A DNA stretch of 64,000 nucleotides from positions 25,792,001-25,856,000 of the forward strand of contig NC_046679.1 in NCBI RefSeq assembly GCF_009870125.1. The letters are read 5' to 3'. Position numbers and translations under genes: made by a program. Below, one piece after another: positions 1-15,000 of the stretch; the first letter of the stretch is position 1, and the number at the start of each line of letters is the position of its first letter. This DNA comes from Drosophila pseudoobscura (lineage: Eukaryota; Arthropoda; Insecta; Diptera; Drosophilidae). The notes under the pieces were generated by a model. That model ran no database searches, was not told where the DNA came from, and saw only the letters and a program-made list of their open reading frames with translations.

Positions 1-3000
1 CTGCAATCAATGTCTTATTCATTATTCATACATTCATTTATTTGTATTATTTATTTATTTAGGAATACCGCTTTATGCCGTATAGATAGCTGCTACTGCG
101 CTTCTGCCTTAGTCTCGAGCCTTCGTTCTCCCTTCGTGTAGAGCAGAAGGTTCCTTCCTACGCTGGTCAAGCTCCTAATATAATCTTCCAGTGGATGACA
201 CTGATTGCTTTCGATACTTACTACTCCTTAGGAACGACCCCCAGATTTGACTGTCCTTACATGAGAGATGCATTGATGTTTCTGTATTTATAAATTTATT
301 GTATCCAATCGGATATTTGTTCATAATGGAACAAATTCCGCTTTTGATTGGTCTTCAGAAGAACCGGGATCTACTTTTGTTATCATCCATCATACTCATA
401 TGTACAGCGGTACGGGGCTGCTCTCCCTGCACACATTCAAATTATTGCGTATATTTTTACGCAGATAAGAAAGAAAAGAGTGGCGAGTCCCCTTTCATGA
501 AGTGCTTCCAGACAAAGGCTAGTGGTAGCTACCACTACAGATCCTGATAAACAAAGTCGTTTATTTCATTCAGTTGGCTTTGTCTATTGTTTCGTTCCAC
601 GGTTGTGGTCTCGTTCTCTATGGCTTTTGTGACTCTTGCACAAACAGGGAGAACAATGTCAAAGTAATAATACCTCATAGCCCTTGTATATTCTTTGGAA
701 TTTTTCAGCTATGTACGTACTTTATTCAGAAATTTTTAGAAATAATGCAATCTTCTAATCATGTTCGTAACAGATTTTACTTTTTTTACTTTACTTTTAA
801 AATTTTACTTTTAGTACAAACCTGTTACAAGTCATCGGATCCGATCGGTCCCTTCATAAACAGCTGCAGTATGGACTACTAGTGATCTGATAATACTGAA
901 TATCTGGGACTATCAGGGATTACAGCACAAAGATTTAGTTATGCGGTGGCTAAGTAGCGGCCCACCGGAGTTCTATCACGCGCGGACCCAGGTAGAAACG
1001 CAGCACTGCTCCCGCCCAACCGACCGAGGGTCGCTGTCGTATAACGCGTTGTGAAAGATGGCTGTTAGAAAAATATACGAGGAAAATTAGAACTTACTCT
1101 AATAACTCTAATAGAACTAATACTCTAAAAACACAATCTATCAAGTGAAAAACATCATAAAGCGCCAAGAAGGGACTGGAACGATGAAATGTATTTACTT
1201 TACATTTCGAGGCATTTCGGTGTAAAAAATTTGCATAACATCATGACTGAAAGGTATAGAAATCGGATTGCAAACGAAAGTGAAATGAAGTGTCCTTATA
1301 CTGCAAACAGAGCTTAACACCATCCTTGAGTAAGTTTCCTTGAAAGCCTTTAATGATGGAGGAGGTGAACTCTAATACATTTGTGGTAGGGTAGTGATCG
1401 CCGCCTTCTAAATCCATGCTGTGTTGGAGATATGTGTAGGTGATTTGCAGAGATTTTGCAAGCGTGTAGTTAAAATGGTCTCAAGCATTTTAGGAATAGC
1501 GGGAAAAAGATATTGCTCAGGGGAATAGCTGTAACAGAGAAGCAGTTCTGTTAGTACCCTGGTTAACAGCCTATTCTCGCTCCTGAGTACCAAACGCATT
1601 TGACAGCCAGTAACAGCGCTCTCTGACTGCGCTCTGAGAGCGGGCTCGTCCTTGATCATAGCATGTAAACTAGACTTAACTCCGTTTCAACACCGTTTCA
1701 ATCGGCCGTGAATTACAACCCCGCACATACATATGCATCTACAAAACCTACTGAAATACATACGTATACGTTGGAATATAAATCGCCCGTCGACCAATAG
1801 CTATTGGTTCTACGACTGCTTCAGCAAATACTACTACAACCAGACACATGCACCTCCTTGTACCGCCTTATATGCTAACATTTTTTTCTCTTATCGTAAG
1901 GGTAGGAGTCCCAAAGGCTCTATTATTCTATGATCATATTTTCGAGGTACTCATGTTTAAGGGATACATTTATTAGTTTATGCCCTCCGCTCTTTCTGCG
2001 ATCGCACTCTAGCCTTACATCTCAAGGGTTTTTGTGAGTGCCCTTTCCTTATGTGATTCTCATTTTTATAATCCAGCGGTCGGCAAGGCGCTATAATATT
2101 TCCATAGGAAAGTTCGCTGCTGCTGCGCTGACGCTCATGTAAAAGCGTATAACAGTGTTTGGTAGCAATACAATTTTCCGTTTTGCTTGCTGTATACGAA
2201 AACAAAAGCAAAGACCCCTATTTATCGTACGATTTGGCGTTTAGTACCAGAACGTTCCTGCGTGAACAACTAGAATGTACTTGGCTTCAATGAGAGTGGC
2301 ATGTTTGAGACGGGAATTCAATTTAGCCAACCCGGCGTGTGCAGAATACTTCACAGTCGCAATAAAGATCGTTTAAGTCAAATATATTTTAATTATCCGA
2401 CATTCTTTATAGAGTCGCTGTCCGCATTATTTCCGTAATCATCTGAAGAGACGTACCTTGTACATATTGTGACCCGACCCTCATCAAGCTGGCGGCGACG
2501 AGCAGCGGCAGAGTGCGGTGCGTCGTCTGTAAAAACGAAGAACAGAGCTCCTTTTGGCTGCCTTCTGAGGGTACAACTTTAATTGGTCGCATTTGGTCGA
2601 AACTCGGTCGGAAGGTGCTAAACGGAAATTCGTACAATTCGCTTTGTTCTCGGAGCGCTGCATTACTCGTAAAAGTGAAAGAGAAGCAAAAAGCACATCG
2701 TGCTGTCAGCAGAAAGTGGGTGTGTTGGACCCTAGGACGAAGCCCGGTGGTTACAACCAACCCACAAATCAACTTCTTGCCAGAGGGAGGGCGGCGGGAA
2801 AAATTAGATAAATTATTTGAACAGCATTCAATTTGCGGCGGTGGGAGGGGCAGGTCCTCAAAGAAACCTAAACACTAAAATTTAGGGCCAAGCAGTATGC
2901 AGTAGAGGTAGTCGTAGTCTCCGGCCAGCGATGGGCAGGATGTTCAGAGCGCTCAGAACTTTGGCTTCAGCTCATATTTTATTCAGCAGATCCAAGGGAC

Positions 3001-6000
3001 AGCACAAGAGTTCTCGGTGTCTGAAGTAGATCTGTCGCAGGCCAGAGCTAGAGCCAGAGCCAGAGCAGACCAACTTCTGCAGCTGAGCTCCCGCCATTTT
3101 TCTTGTTTTTTCGCCAAGATTTGCCCACGTAGAACACTGGCGAGAGTAAAAAAATGATGAGAATAAAGTGCAAATTTACAGTCCACTGCCACTGCCCAAC
3201 ACAGTCTCAGTGGCGCGTTTTCCCTATTTGCATAAAACCCTGCGTATACACAATGGCCTGCTGGTCCTCGCCCTCGACCTCGGCTTATGAGGATTACTCT
3301 GTGTCCTAATTAATATCCAGTCCCCAAAGAATTGCTCTAATTGTAAGATGGCGATAAGACCATTCCGATTTTAATTTGCATGCATGCATGCGAAACTGTT
3401 TGTGAAGTTACTCATCAATCTCATTGAACTCATCAGTCATCAGTCATCCAATCCATCAGTTTTGAAGGCTTTTGGTCCAATTTGACACTTATCTGTGACT
3501 CTGTTTTCTTATACAATTGTGCTTAAGAGACATCAACCTCAATGGATGTAAGCCCTTTAGAAACACCTTAATTAGAGCTCGGAGGCTCTATGAAATTTAT
3601 GAAAGTGCTGGTGCAAACTCGTACTCGTATGTAGATTGAAAGGGCGGAACTTTTGACAATGGCTGTGCATGAGGTGAGAGCAGGAGCATCCAAACAGCAC
3701 ATCTGGTTCTGGCACTGGTACAGGCACTGGCACTGGTACATCTATAATCTTTATCGTTTCGAGCTAGAGGAGGTCAGAGTGAAAATAATCAATTTACCGA
3801 CTCGGCCATGAAAAGAATGAGAAGAATTTTCCCGCCACTTCCGTGCATGCCAAGCTAAGAGTTTGCTGCTGCATTACCCGAAAGTTTGACAAAGGAACGG
3901 AAATTATCATAAATTTTGTTAGACGGCAAAGAATGACGGGAAAAACACAAGACACACGCGTGGCAGCATGAACAGTGGGATCTATGCGAAAAGTGTCCTC
4001 TGAATTATCGATTTTCATTTAGGAACATATTAAAGCAGCCAGACGGAGTGCCTGAGATAAGGACATAGACAAAACTACACGCCTCGACCCTCTTGACGTA
4101 ATGAAATTCCACCAAGGTGTTTTGTCCCCTCAGTTGGGTGCCAAAATATGCTCGTGATACGTCGACGGCAGGGTGTCACAGCTAAAGCCAAAAGCCATCA
4201 GCCATCAGTTGACATGAGCAGATGAACCCTGTCTAACGAAGATGGAATTTGATCGCAATATGGCTATTGCCTAAAGTGAACTAATGTAATTAACGCGGTG
4301 TGTTGCAAGCTTTGCTTTGTGAGCAAGTCTCGTTCTTAAAGGACTCTCGTTAAAGCCTCATCGGAAGATGCTCTGAATGTTGCCGTGTTGGTGCGAAAGT
4401 TGCGTGTGGTCAGTCCAAGGCCTTGAACATGAGCTTGACCTATCTGAAGGACCTCTGTCGACGTCAACACACGCAACAGTCTTCCCCCAGATTGCGTGCT
4501 ACAAGGTGCAATCAGAGCACTTGCCACTCGAGAGTAATTACATCCCCATCCACATGTGCCAGGTGACTAAGAGAGTTTGCGAGAGAGAGGCAGTCTCGGG
4601 GGATGGAAACTTTGCTGAGGAAAAACGAGAGTCAGAAGGAATAAAAATATAAGGAAAAAGCACCATCCCGTAAGGAAATGGGAATGGGAATGGCCACTTG
4701 GCTACGTTCTAGTCGTCACAAATTAATTAATAATACTTGTAACATTATCTCTAATTGGATTGCAGCTAACGTTTGGTAGGGCCCAGACAGTATACCTACC
4801 TACCTATACATGCTGTGCCCATTAACAGTCTGGCAAATAGTAAATACGAACACGCATTCCCAATGGTCGACAAGTCACTGAACAACTTATGACAAATCAA
4901 TTTCTAGAATGCCAAACATTTTACATTTCCTTCCGGTCGTTTCGGTAAATGTCTAACTAGAAATTTACAACTATAAAGGTTGAGAAATCAATTGTGCATG
5001 TTCGGGCCAGCCGCCGAAGAATTAATTAGCAAGTAAATTTAATCATTGGTATTGTTTTTGTTATTGTATGAGCAGCGTGAGCCGCCTAGGGTTTGCAAGC
5101 GGTGACTTTCTGTAGAGCTGCTGCGCTCTATGATATGGCCATATCAAGCAATCGGCCTCCGCTAAGCCACCAAACTTAAATACATATTATAAAGTTCAAA
5201 CCAAATTCTCCTTTTTTACTTTTGAAACAAATAGGTGGCAAAAAAGCTTGGCATCTCAATTGATTGATGAATGGTAAAGACCAACACTGCCAAATTTAAC
5301 TAAATCCTTGAGGAATCAGACCATCTGACCAAAAAAACGTATTTTTGAGATAGACCCAAATCTAGTGATTACAATGTCACATAATCTCCACAGGAACGAT
5401 CGAACTTCGGTCCCCGAAAGCTAGACTTCTTTCGCTGGGTGCTTTAAAAATTAGTAATTACAAACGTAGTTCATTAATATGATGCTTTTAAGCCTTGGTA
5501 TAGATTTTCCGAGCATTCTCAGCATTGAAGTCTTCATTTTACCATCTAATTGTTTGGATCTTCCATGGTAATGGAAATACCGCAGGGTCTTCACCACCTC
5601 CTCTATTGGCTGCTTAGTTGGGGCGCAATAAATATTGATTACCCCGCTGTTCGAAACTGCTGTGGGTTTGCTGTGGTTGAGATGGCTGGCTTAATGTTCC
5701 GTTGAAATTCTAATTTATAAACCAATTAGCAGGCGAAGCTCATGCCGAGCCCATAAATATCGCTCCCAACGAATTTAATCAAATAGTTTGGGAAATGCTT
5801 CTTCTCGCTGAAGCGCTCTAACCAATTTTGTGCTGTCTGTTTCCCCTTTCCTGTATTCATTCTCTCAGAGTGAGTACTGAAAGGATGTTTTGTTGCTGGT
5901 TCATTTAATGGGATTCCTTTACCATAATCAAAATTAGTTGGGCGAAATTTCCAAGAGGATGATACTTATGGAGGCATATATAATTCTAGTGTATACTTAC

Positions 6001-8667
6001 TTAAAATCAACGTTTTAACAGTCCTGGGAATAATTTGGGTAAAATCTATCGTTCTTACATACAAACATACGTATATCTTTGATTATTTATGATTATTTCA
6101 TGGAGTAGTGCTGCAGCAGATATCAACCCCGATAATCCATCAAATTTGGTATTTGGATTTCACGAGGTTATCTGATTACTGATGATGATGATGATGACTG
6201 ATAGACATTCTAGATCATAATCACCGTATCCGAGGTGATTAAGATCAACATTTAACTTTTCCCCAAACGAAAGTCCACGTAGGTAAGTTAATATTTCATT
6301 TATTTATTTTGTTAAAAAGAAACGTATAAAATGTACAGTACATAAGAATGGGAAGTGGGAGAGGAAATGGAAAGTGAAGGGAACCAAAATCTTTTCACAG
6401 TTTACCTACAGATTACTCTTATGGCTATACATATTTTTGTGGTTTCATTCAACTTTCTTCTCAACGTTACATAGATATTTACGCAAAGTTTCCGTATCCG
6501 TAAGTACCCATACTCAATGGCCAATGCCTCGCCACAGCAATAGAGGAATACGGGTTCGATTAGAGTCGATTAGTATGCCTGCATGTGTGTATTTTTGATG
6601 ATTCAAGTTTATATTTTCCCTCTGAACATTTTCATTTTCATAGACGAATACGAGTTATTCATTGTGGCTTAGCTAACAGGAATAATTTATTTACATGTGT
6701 ATGATTTGGTTAACTGCTGTCCTAATGAGAACCACATCTGTTAGGTGCTACATAGACTTACTGAACGGAGTCTGATGGAGGTCCAGATCCACTCCACTCT
6801 CCCATTTCTATGCACTCCAATTTTTTGCCTACTGATAGTGCCTAGTGATAGTGATACTCGTATTTACATCTTGGCTAAATTGAGCTATTTTAATGTGACC
6901 ATCCATTAGGTTAGTTATTTCAGTTTGGCTGTAGGCTATGCTATATACACTTTACTAAATGCAGGCTCCTTCGTCTTGTGGCCTACGACTTGAAGTACTC
7001 GTAGATAGTAAGTACACACTTAAATGCTAATTAGGAAGGCACTTGACATTCGAAATAAATCCCCAAACCGAACAACACGATGAGATACGCTCGAGTGCGA
7101 GTAGTTCAACGAAAAGCTGGCCTGTTCGTAAATGCTTGACATTTCAGACGCACACTCGAGGGTGCAAGCTGTGTGGGTGTGGGTGTACACCATGCGTATA
7201 CCCCACAGCTGAACGGCTATCGCAGCTGAACTCCCGCAGAAACAGAAACAGCACTGGTTCGTCGTCGAGGATGCATGCCAGAAACGTCCAAGACAACGCG
7301 AAGTGAAGCGAATTGCCTATGTTATAGATCTATCTCTAAATAAAAGTCTACGACTATGACCTATAATGCTGTGTCTACCAGTGTGGCGCGCCGTTCATAG
7401 AAACCACGCCATTTCCGGTGGTACACATATGCCGCGGGAGAGCGCTTCCGTGCAATCCATTAGCTCGTTTGTCTGCTCCAGCCCCAGCTCCCCACGTCTA
7501 GGGTCAGTCAGCAATGCCGGATATTAATTACGCTCATATGTACATTTGTATCGCATTAATCTGAGGCCCACAATGAGCTACACGAAAACTCACACAGACA
7601 CACACACACACGCACAAACACACACACTGAATCTGGAGGAATAAAGCATTTACATGTCTCAGTGCTACAAGAACCCACACATACTACTGGTAATTGAACG
7701 TATGTGCCCCCAAAATTTACATACCTACTCGTTCTCTGGCAGGGGCAGGCTCCGGCCTAGGCCTCGACATTTATGAGAAGTCGTGTTTTGTTTACTCTGC
7801 GGGGAGTTGCTTCGTTATCTGTGCGGATGTGCGACGGCTTACGAGTGCGAGTATGTGGCAGTATTTATGTTAGACGTCGCCCCTAACCGGCAGCCATTAG
7901 TACTCGGTCCTCCCACACGTACGCTGCCTCCCCCTCCCCACACTGCTGGCTTGATGGATATGATGGGGGTGAGGATGAGCAGTACTCTGAGGCAGTGTCT
8001 GCCTATTTGTTGGCAATATGTTTATGCTTATGTCTGTCGCTACATTATTGATAACGCCAAATGAACCCCGCGCAATTTACTTTCACTTATTGGGTACAAC
8101 AAATTTGTAAGGCAACTCCTTTTTTTGGTCGCAGAAGCATAAAACACAGAAAGACAGACAAAGCTGTACCACTAAATTGATTCGAGATACGTCGAACGAC
8201 ATCCACGCTGGTAGACAGACAACCTACAAGATGGCTTAAGACCTTTTCTACCTCAGGCTATGAACCAATATAATTTTGGCTATAATCTCAAAATGCATTC
8301 ATTCATTAGGTATTTACAGTTACCGAAAGCTCGTCCATATTTAAAAACAGCTCGCCTTAGTCCTCTCCACCAAATTCCTAAACGCCGGACAAGAGAGCAC
8401 TCCTCAATCTGGACCTGTGTACTGCTGCAAACGGGAGGAGCTGGCTAGGATTTTCTTTGTATTGTCGTTGGTGTCTCGCACAGAAACACTCGTATCCACG
8501 GGTGGCTAGGGTCCAGCAAACGCATCCACAGTTGTTGCACGCTCGGAGGGTTCGAGCAACTGATGTCCCGGAATGTCTTTGCTAGTCTTGCTGCTGACAT
8601 TGGGAGGGGCGACAGCGACGCTCACTGATGTGGTATACACATGGGGCTCGCAATCCAGAGTGCTCTG
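1..8667. other. Downstream flank of the receptor gene, no supported gene
   Basis: No reading frame with recognisable protein character was found; open stretches are under about 120 codons. It holds a (GAT)n run at 6181-6196, a CA-rich run at 7591-7628 and an A+T-rich 4.7-6.7 kb stretch. The 3' UTR of the receptor must start at 8667. I see no AATAAA on the minus strand within 600 nt of the stop; the nearest clear one is near 6300 (CAAAATAAATAAATG). Confidence 0.6.
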
Positions 8668-9014
8668 TCATCCGTAGTAGAACTGCGACCCGACAGCCAC
8701 GCCAGTGGACAATGTCCGCGGCGCAGTGCCGTCATAGGAGAGTTGTGGCTGGAGCATGGGGGGCTTGGAGCGGCGCAGCGTCGAGGTGCCCGGCCCGGCT
8801 ACATGGCTCAGCGTCGTCATACTTAGCGGAGACTGAAGCTGCTGCGATGGAGGGTGCGCCGGCGAACCACCCGCCAGCGAGGATGGCGGCGTGGGCGTAT
8901 TGGTTTGGCGCTGCAGGACGCCCATACCCATGCCCTCAGCGTTTATGATATACCCGCCCCTGATTGTCGGCGCCGTCGTGTACTGAGCCAGCGAAGTGAT
9001 TGGTACCATTGTGC
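8668..9014 (-). CDS. Exon 10: C-terminal tail and stop
   Basis: The acceptor follows a CTTTCCCCT tract and reads CGGAAG|GCACA, giving a 60-nt intron before it. Residues 651-765 include PTPPSSLAGGSPAHPPSQQ (proline-rich, possible SH3 ligand) and end GSQFYYG before TGA at 8670-8668. The acceptor is the least canonical of the set, but no other AG keeps the frame this well. Confidence 0.8.
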
Positions 9015-12000
9015 CTTCCGAGGGGAAAGCGAGATATGGAGTAAGCGGATGGGGGCAGTGGAGCGGTTACTTACTTATGGCGCTGCTGCCGGGCAAGCCT
9101 GCTCCAGCTCCGTTGGCTCCAATGACAATGGCCGGCGTCAGAATTCCCGCCACCGTTCCTGGACCGGCGCTGGCACTGCTCGTCGCCACGAAGGTGCCTG
9201 AGGATATGCCAATGAGGTCGGGCGACTGCCGTGCTCCCACTAGAAGGGGATTCGCTATCAACCCAGTGGCAGGCCCAGAGCCAGGAGCCAGGCTAGCATA
9301 CAAGTTGCTGGCTGGCGCGTAGGTCAAATAGTTCTGCAGGAGCATCGGTGTGAAGAGGAATGAGCCACCAAATTCATTCTTAGTCACTCACCTCGTTCTT
9401 GGACACACTGGGCACAGGTATTGGAGTAGTGAGGTCGATGTCTGCATCTATTTCGGAAATGGTGTCGTTAAAGCCGCTGGGAATTGTCGTCTCGTCGACT
9501 AGGCCTCCTCCGCCCCCGCCGCCTTTGCTCGAGCTGGAGGTGGAGTGCGTATTGGTTGCAAGACCCCGACGCTTCTGCAACACGAGTCTAGTGGCAACGA
9601 TGACGATAGAGAAGAGCACCCCCAGCGACCCAATGATAAGGAGGTAGAAGTACATCCGCTCCTGGTCATCTGCGGAGAGGATAGAATAGGAGGATTTTAA
9701 AGATCATACAAACGCTGGGCATCCTCAGCATATTAGAAGCAGACCTCCGCCAGGCATTAAAGGTACTTTAAGGTCAAAGCTTTTCGATAAAGCTATCCGA
9801 AAAAAAACAATACTGTAGAAGTACGATGCAATTTTTGTATTATCTGGTAGCAATTGTGAGCGAAAAGGAGCCCCGAGGATTTAAAACCCCGCCACTGGAT
9901 ATTATTTGCAAATCAAATTTCTACACTACGAATGTCTGCGACGCCCCTAGTGGCAGTTCGGACAAACACGGGTGGTGCAAAACTGTTGTGGTATAAGGTC
10001 TGTGCTGCTTGCAGGTTAGGTTTGTCAGAAGGACAGCTGCAGTTCAATAGCCGGTATCAAGAAGAGGCTGAATTTATCTACGCTTTCGTTTAACAAACAA
10101 GGTCTGACTTTAAGTTTTAAAAATGGCTTACCCTCTAGGCTCAAGTCGGCACTATGTGTCATTACAGGATTGACGCCACTGCCATCGACATCTGAGACCA
10201 GGGAGCCGTTCGTCATGGTCTGATTGCCAGCAGGATTGGCACTAGCTCCGGACCCAGGCCCGTTGGTGCTGTTGCGCCTTCCGAGCGCTGTTGTGTTTCC
10301 GTAGAGTTTTGGTATCGCCTCCGACTCCTTGTAGATCAACTCGTCGTCGTAGAGGTCGTTGATGTCGCCCTCAAAGTCTTCAGACTCGTCCGGCTCCACT
10401 TCCGAGTCGTTGCTCTCCTTGAGCACTTGCTTTGGCACTAGACGAAAACACAGGAGGGATGCAGCGGATTAATTGATGTACATAAATCAAGCGGCCAAGT
10501 CAGGCATCGAAAAAGAAGCACCAGGCATCAATCTTGTGCTCCAATACGATTGGATGCGCCAAGCCCCCAATATCAGCCCCCTCATGCTCTAGTGCTCTAC
10601 TTACCACATGTGTAAACAACCTTCAGATACATCCGCGAGTTGGGCTGGCACGGAGTGCCGAAGGTGTTTGCGTCAGCTGCCAGGTTGCATCGCCGTCGTC
10701 CGTGGCAAATTTGCATGACGGTCTCTGTCGCGTATGAGGCGAGGCACGCTATACACGGAGATAGAACGATGGAAATAAAGTGCAAGAGGTGAAGAATCAA
10801 TGTCAGTGCGCTGTCGGAGCCATGATTGATGAGAGTCAGTGCCTCAGATGACCTCCGAAACCTCCCAAACCTACCAAAGCTCTCAAACTCAAACTTACTT
10901 TCTTCGCGAACACCCTGCGGCTGTGGGCACTGGATGCTCTCGTACTCGGTCCTCCCAAAACTGGCGCTGTACACCGCTATCCGAGAGTACGGGTTGCATT
11001 CCAGCTGGGCAACATCGTTGTGACAGGCAACCTTGCTGCGGAACTCATCTGAAATCGGTACATAGAACAAAGCTTATGAATACATAATAGAGTGGAATGT
11101 TCAATTTCTTTGCCAAATAAACTACTGTTGCGCAACTCATTGAATGGAGGAACCAACTTTGATTCAACGCGAATTTCCCCTTTGTTACTTCACGAAAAGA
11201 CGTTTAATATGTAGTTACTCTGTGAATGGGAGCCACACGGACGTTACGACAATGAAAAGCCCGGTAGAGCAGTCAACGATTTCAACGATTTCGACAATTT
11301 CGTAATTGAAAGACACGGTGCTCGCGCTGCATCTGACTTAAATGTGCTTGCCACTCCATCCAGCCCTCCGATTATAGGTCTGAAATTCAAATGTTCGTAC
11401 AATAAGTGCGCAACATTCACTGCAATTGGAAGCGCCCTGCCCTGCTTCCTCTGGGCCCAGATCCCTGTTCGCCGATGGAAGTTAATTTTGTGTCATCGAA
11501 GTTCTTCCGTGTTCGACGAAGCACGTCCAAAGGCGAATGGACTGCCAGATCCCGGGAGCGAAGCTCCTCTTCTGACTGTCCCGTTTGCAGCCGCCTCCAG
11601 GGCCTTCTGCCGTCATAGCCGACTCTGCAGCTCCGCGCTAACAAAGCCCCAACCCAGGCCGCCCTTCCACCTCACTGGATTTTTGGAACGCACGACAGAG
11701 CGCTAAACTTGTTATACTCGTACATGTACAAGTATCCTCCAATACATATACTATGTACGTACGAGGAAATTTGTTCCGTGCTAGCTCCAGCCAACTTGCA
11801 TGCTGTGCTCCCCTCGAATTTCGCCGACGGGACAGCACCCGAGTCCCTGTTTTTACCTCCGGCCCTGGCTGTCAGCTGGCGGATAGGGTAAGCTTTGCTC
11901 AGGGCGCAGCCCGTAGCCTGACCCCGGCGAACTTTTATTTAACTTTTTCGGTTGGACGTTTATGTGTCGATTCCGGCTGTCGAGGGTATTCCACCCCCGG

Positions 12001-15000
12001 AATCAATAGGTAGCCCAGAAACTCCCGGCTACACGGGTATCGATGTGGCGGTGTATCGTGTTCGCATTTTCTGCCCTTTTACGTATACCCTCGTGTCCCT
12101 TGTGCTCCAAATAAATTCGGGCGAATTGAAAAAAAAACTTGCGACTGTTCCATGGGTGTGTTGGTTGACTTACATGGGCGGCATTTGTAGGCAACTTCGA
12201 CGATTTTCCGACGCTTGGGGCAGGGGTCGTTGCTGATTGCATTGGAGCTAGCCGTGCTGCTGTGATAGCTGCTGGTGCCGGACGAATCGCCCACTCCGCT
12301 GGCTCCCAGTCCGTAGAATTGCGGGGATCCGTGAAACTTGCAGTGCTTCTTCTTCTGGCATGCCTCGACCACCGTCTGAAGCAGGGAGTACTGAAAGTAA
12401 GGAGCAAGACCAAGCCGTGCATTAGTTGCTTTCCAGTCCACCCAGACTCTGTCTGCTCCGCATTAAGGTGCAAACAGAAGACACGAAAAGTCAACGAGGC
12501 AGCACAGCTCTGCGCTGAATTGCAAACTTTGCAAATTGAAATAAAATATTTGCCCTAAAAACGTAATGGAAGTGTTACCGATTGTATTTTATTTTGTGTT
12601 TTCCTTCTAGTATCTAGACTCTCTATTTCTAGGTAGATTAGATTCGTATAGAAGGAAGAGCTTCCGATCTTACAAATATATATTTATATTCTTGAACAGC
12701 ATCAATAGCCGAGTAGGTATAGTCTGTCCAGATCTCAGAGACTATAAAAGCAACCAACAAAGGTCGAAAATCTGTGGCATCCACAAGTTTGAAGATACGA
12801 GAAAGCAGAATCATAGAAAATTACCATATATACTAAATAACAGAATTTTGATTAGATCGGATTATTTCTCTTTATCTCTCTTTCTTAAACTGTACTTCGT
12901 TCAGTGTGCGCCCTCTGGCGGAATGAGCGAGGTCCATATAGCAGCCGGATGACAATTGAAAAGAAGAAGAGTGAGATATTCAACGAGCGGTGCGGTGAAA
13001 AGGAAACAGCTAGAATATTAATAAATATATAGAATATATAAATTACAGAATATATTCCCATCGCCACTATCTTGTGATGACAGCGTTTCTCCGACCTGAA
13101 AAATAGGGCTATGCTGTCTAGCAGCCAATGACAGTCAATGAAAAGCAATGGAGGAACAGTACGAAATTAAGGAAACACAACGCCACAGCAACGACAAACA
13201 ATGGTGGCCATTTAACAAAAAAGATGCGACAAATGATGTGCTGTGGCAGTCATATTAAGCGGCGGCTGTCGAATCCGTTCTCAGGACTTGTTTCTGTAGG
13301 TTTTCCGTCTAACGACAATTCACAGCGGGAGATGATTTGGGAGGCCCTGACTTGGCTTGCCTCGATAGAAAGGCAACATTCGGCCTTCGTCAATTTGAAA
13401 GGATGTTACAGCACCACACTCTCCTGCCCATCCTAAACACTCTGACGTCTATGACGCACCCTCTGACGGGCATCTAACTAAAATTAAACGCAAAGAGTTT
13501 CAAGCTATGCTCTCTTGTTTTTCCTATTGTGGAATTTTCCTCGAGTTTAAATTCGTATTTTCTGCTGACTAGTCAGCGAATCAGCAACCCCACCCAATCA
13601 AATACGAGAAAAGGAAACAAAAATATTTAATGAATTGGAAGTGAAGCTCCGAATGTGGAAAATTGCCCTTGTCTGCCTACCAGACGGGCGCATTGACGCG
13701 CGCACCAAACAAAGGATTTATCGTATCTGAGGCGACCTATGTATTTATCTACAGTTTGGAGTCGTTTTTCAAACAATCTTGAAAATGATAAATGGGGAAT
13801 GTAACTAAGTAAGAAGGAACATTTGGTATGGTATTGAATTACAGGTCATGAATACAATAATATGAATAACATGAATAAAATAAATTGAACGGGACATAAT
13901 TAAGTAGCTCATCTGAATTCCACTAATATTCGTTTCTTATATGTGCACTCGTACCTGTAGAGCATTCGGCCACATGCAATTTTCTGGCGAATCATCGCCA
14001 TTATCAGCGGGGCTTAGCAGCTCGCCAACAGGGACAGACTTCCCAGGATTTCCAGAGTTGACAGTGCTCCTAGACTCCAGCTCAGAACCAGTTGCACTTG
14101 CCCCTGTGCTGGTGAGAGCATCCACTGCCGAAGGCACCGCCATGGCCACGCCATAGCCATAGCCGCCGTAGCCGCCATTTACATAGCGATTGGCAGGAAC
14201 TTTCTGTGAGGATGAGCCAAAGATGGATCCCCGTAGCAGGTGTTTCGCCTTGCCACGAATCTCGGTTGCAGCGGCTCCAGAAATTGGACACAGCTCCTCA
14301 ATGCTATAGCCATCTGGGAGAAATCGGAGGGTGGCACGGGTATGTGCATTACGTTGAATTACGTTAAAGCTAAAAAGTGGCTCCTGTCCTGCACAGGGTG
14401 TGGTAAGTCCACATACTTACCTTTCGCCACAAACTTGTTGTACTGGGCAAACTCAATTGAGATGCTGGTGCCTCGAGGGCAGGCAATAACCACCTGGTCC
14501 GAGTCGCAGGCCGCTTTCTGATACGTGCGCAGCGTGACCGACAGTAGCGCTGTAAAAAAAAGGTGATTTACATAAAATATCTTTATAGCATAATTTTTAA
14601 AGGTTTCCATGTCGACATCATCTGATGGGGATGTGGAAGAAAAATAAATAACCGAATAAGTGCAAGTCAGCTCCATTCGGGAGAGCGTGGACGCCCTTTT
14701 GTACGGTTCTCTTGTCCCTCATTGTAAGTCTGATGATATGAAAAACAAAGGACTAAATTGAAAAGGATCCGTCCTTGCGTGCCAGAACTTTTCCCCAATT
14801 ACAATGAAAGCCGGCGTCCTAGCCCCTAACAAACCCGCAGTCGCTAAAGCTCTCCACCTGAGCAAACAGCGCGGAGTACTCGGAGTACTTGTGGGTGTTG
14901 GAGGCGTGGAAGGTGTGGCTGCGACACATATTGGAGCAGGGGAAATTAAGATAGCTTTATACCGAGGGCCACCGCTATGCCTTCTTCCGGTCTGCCTCTG

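Noticed and set aside
2407..2880. Overlapping open frames of about 120 codons on both strands
   Set aside because: Frames on both strands are open because of base composition; no motif, signal or splice structure supports either.
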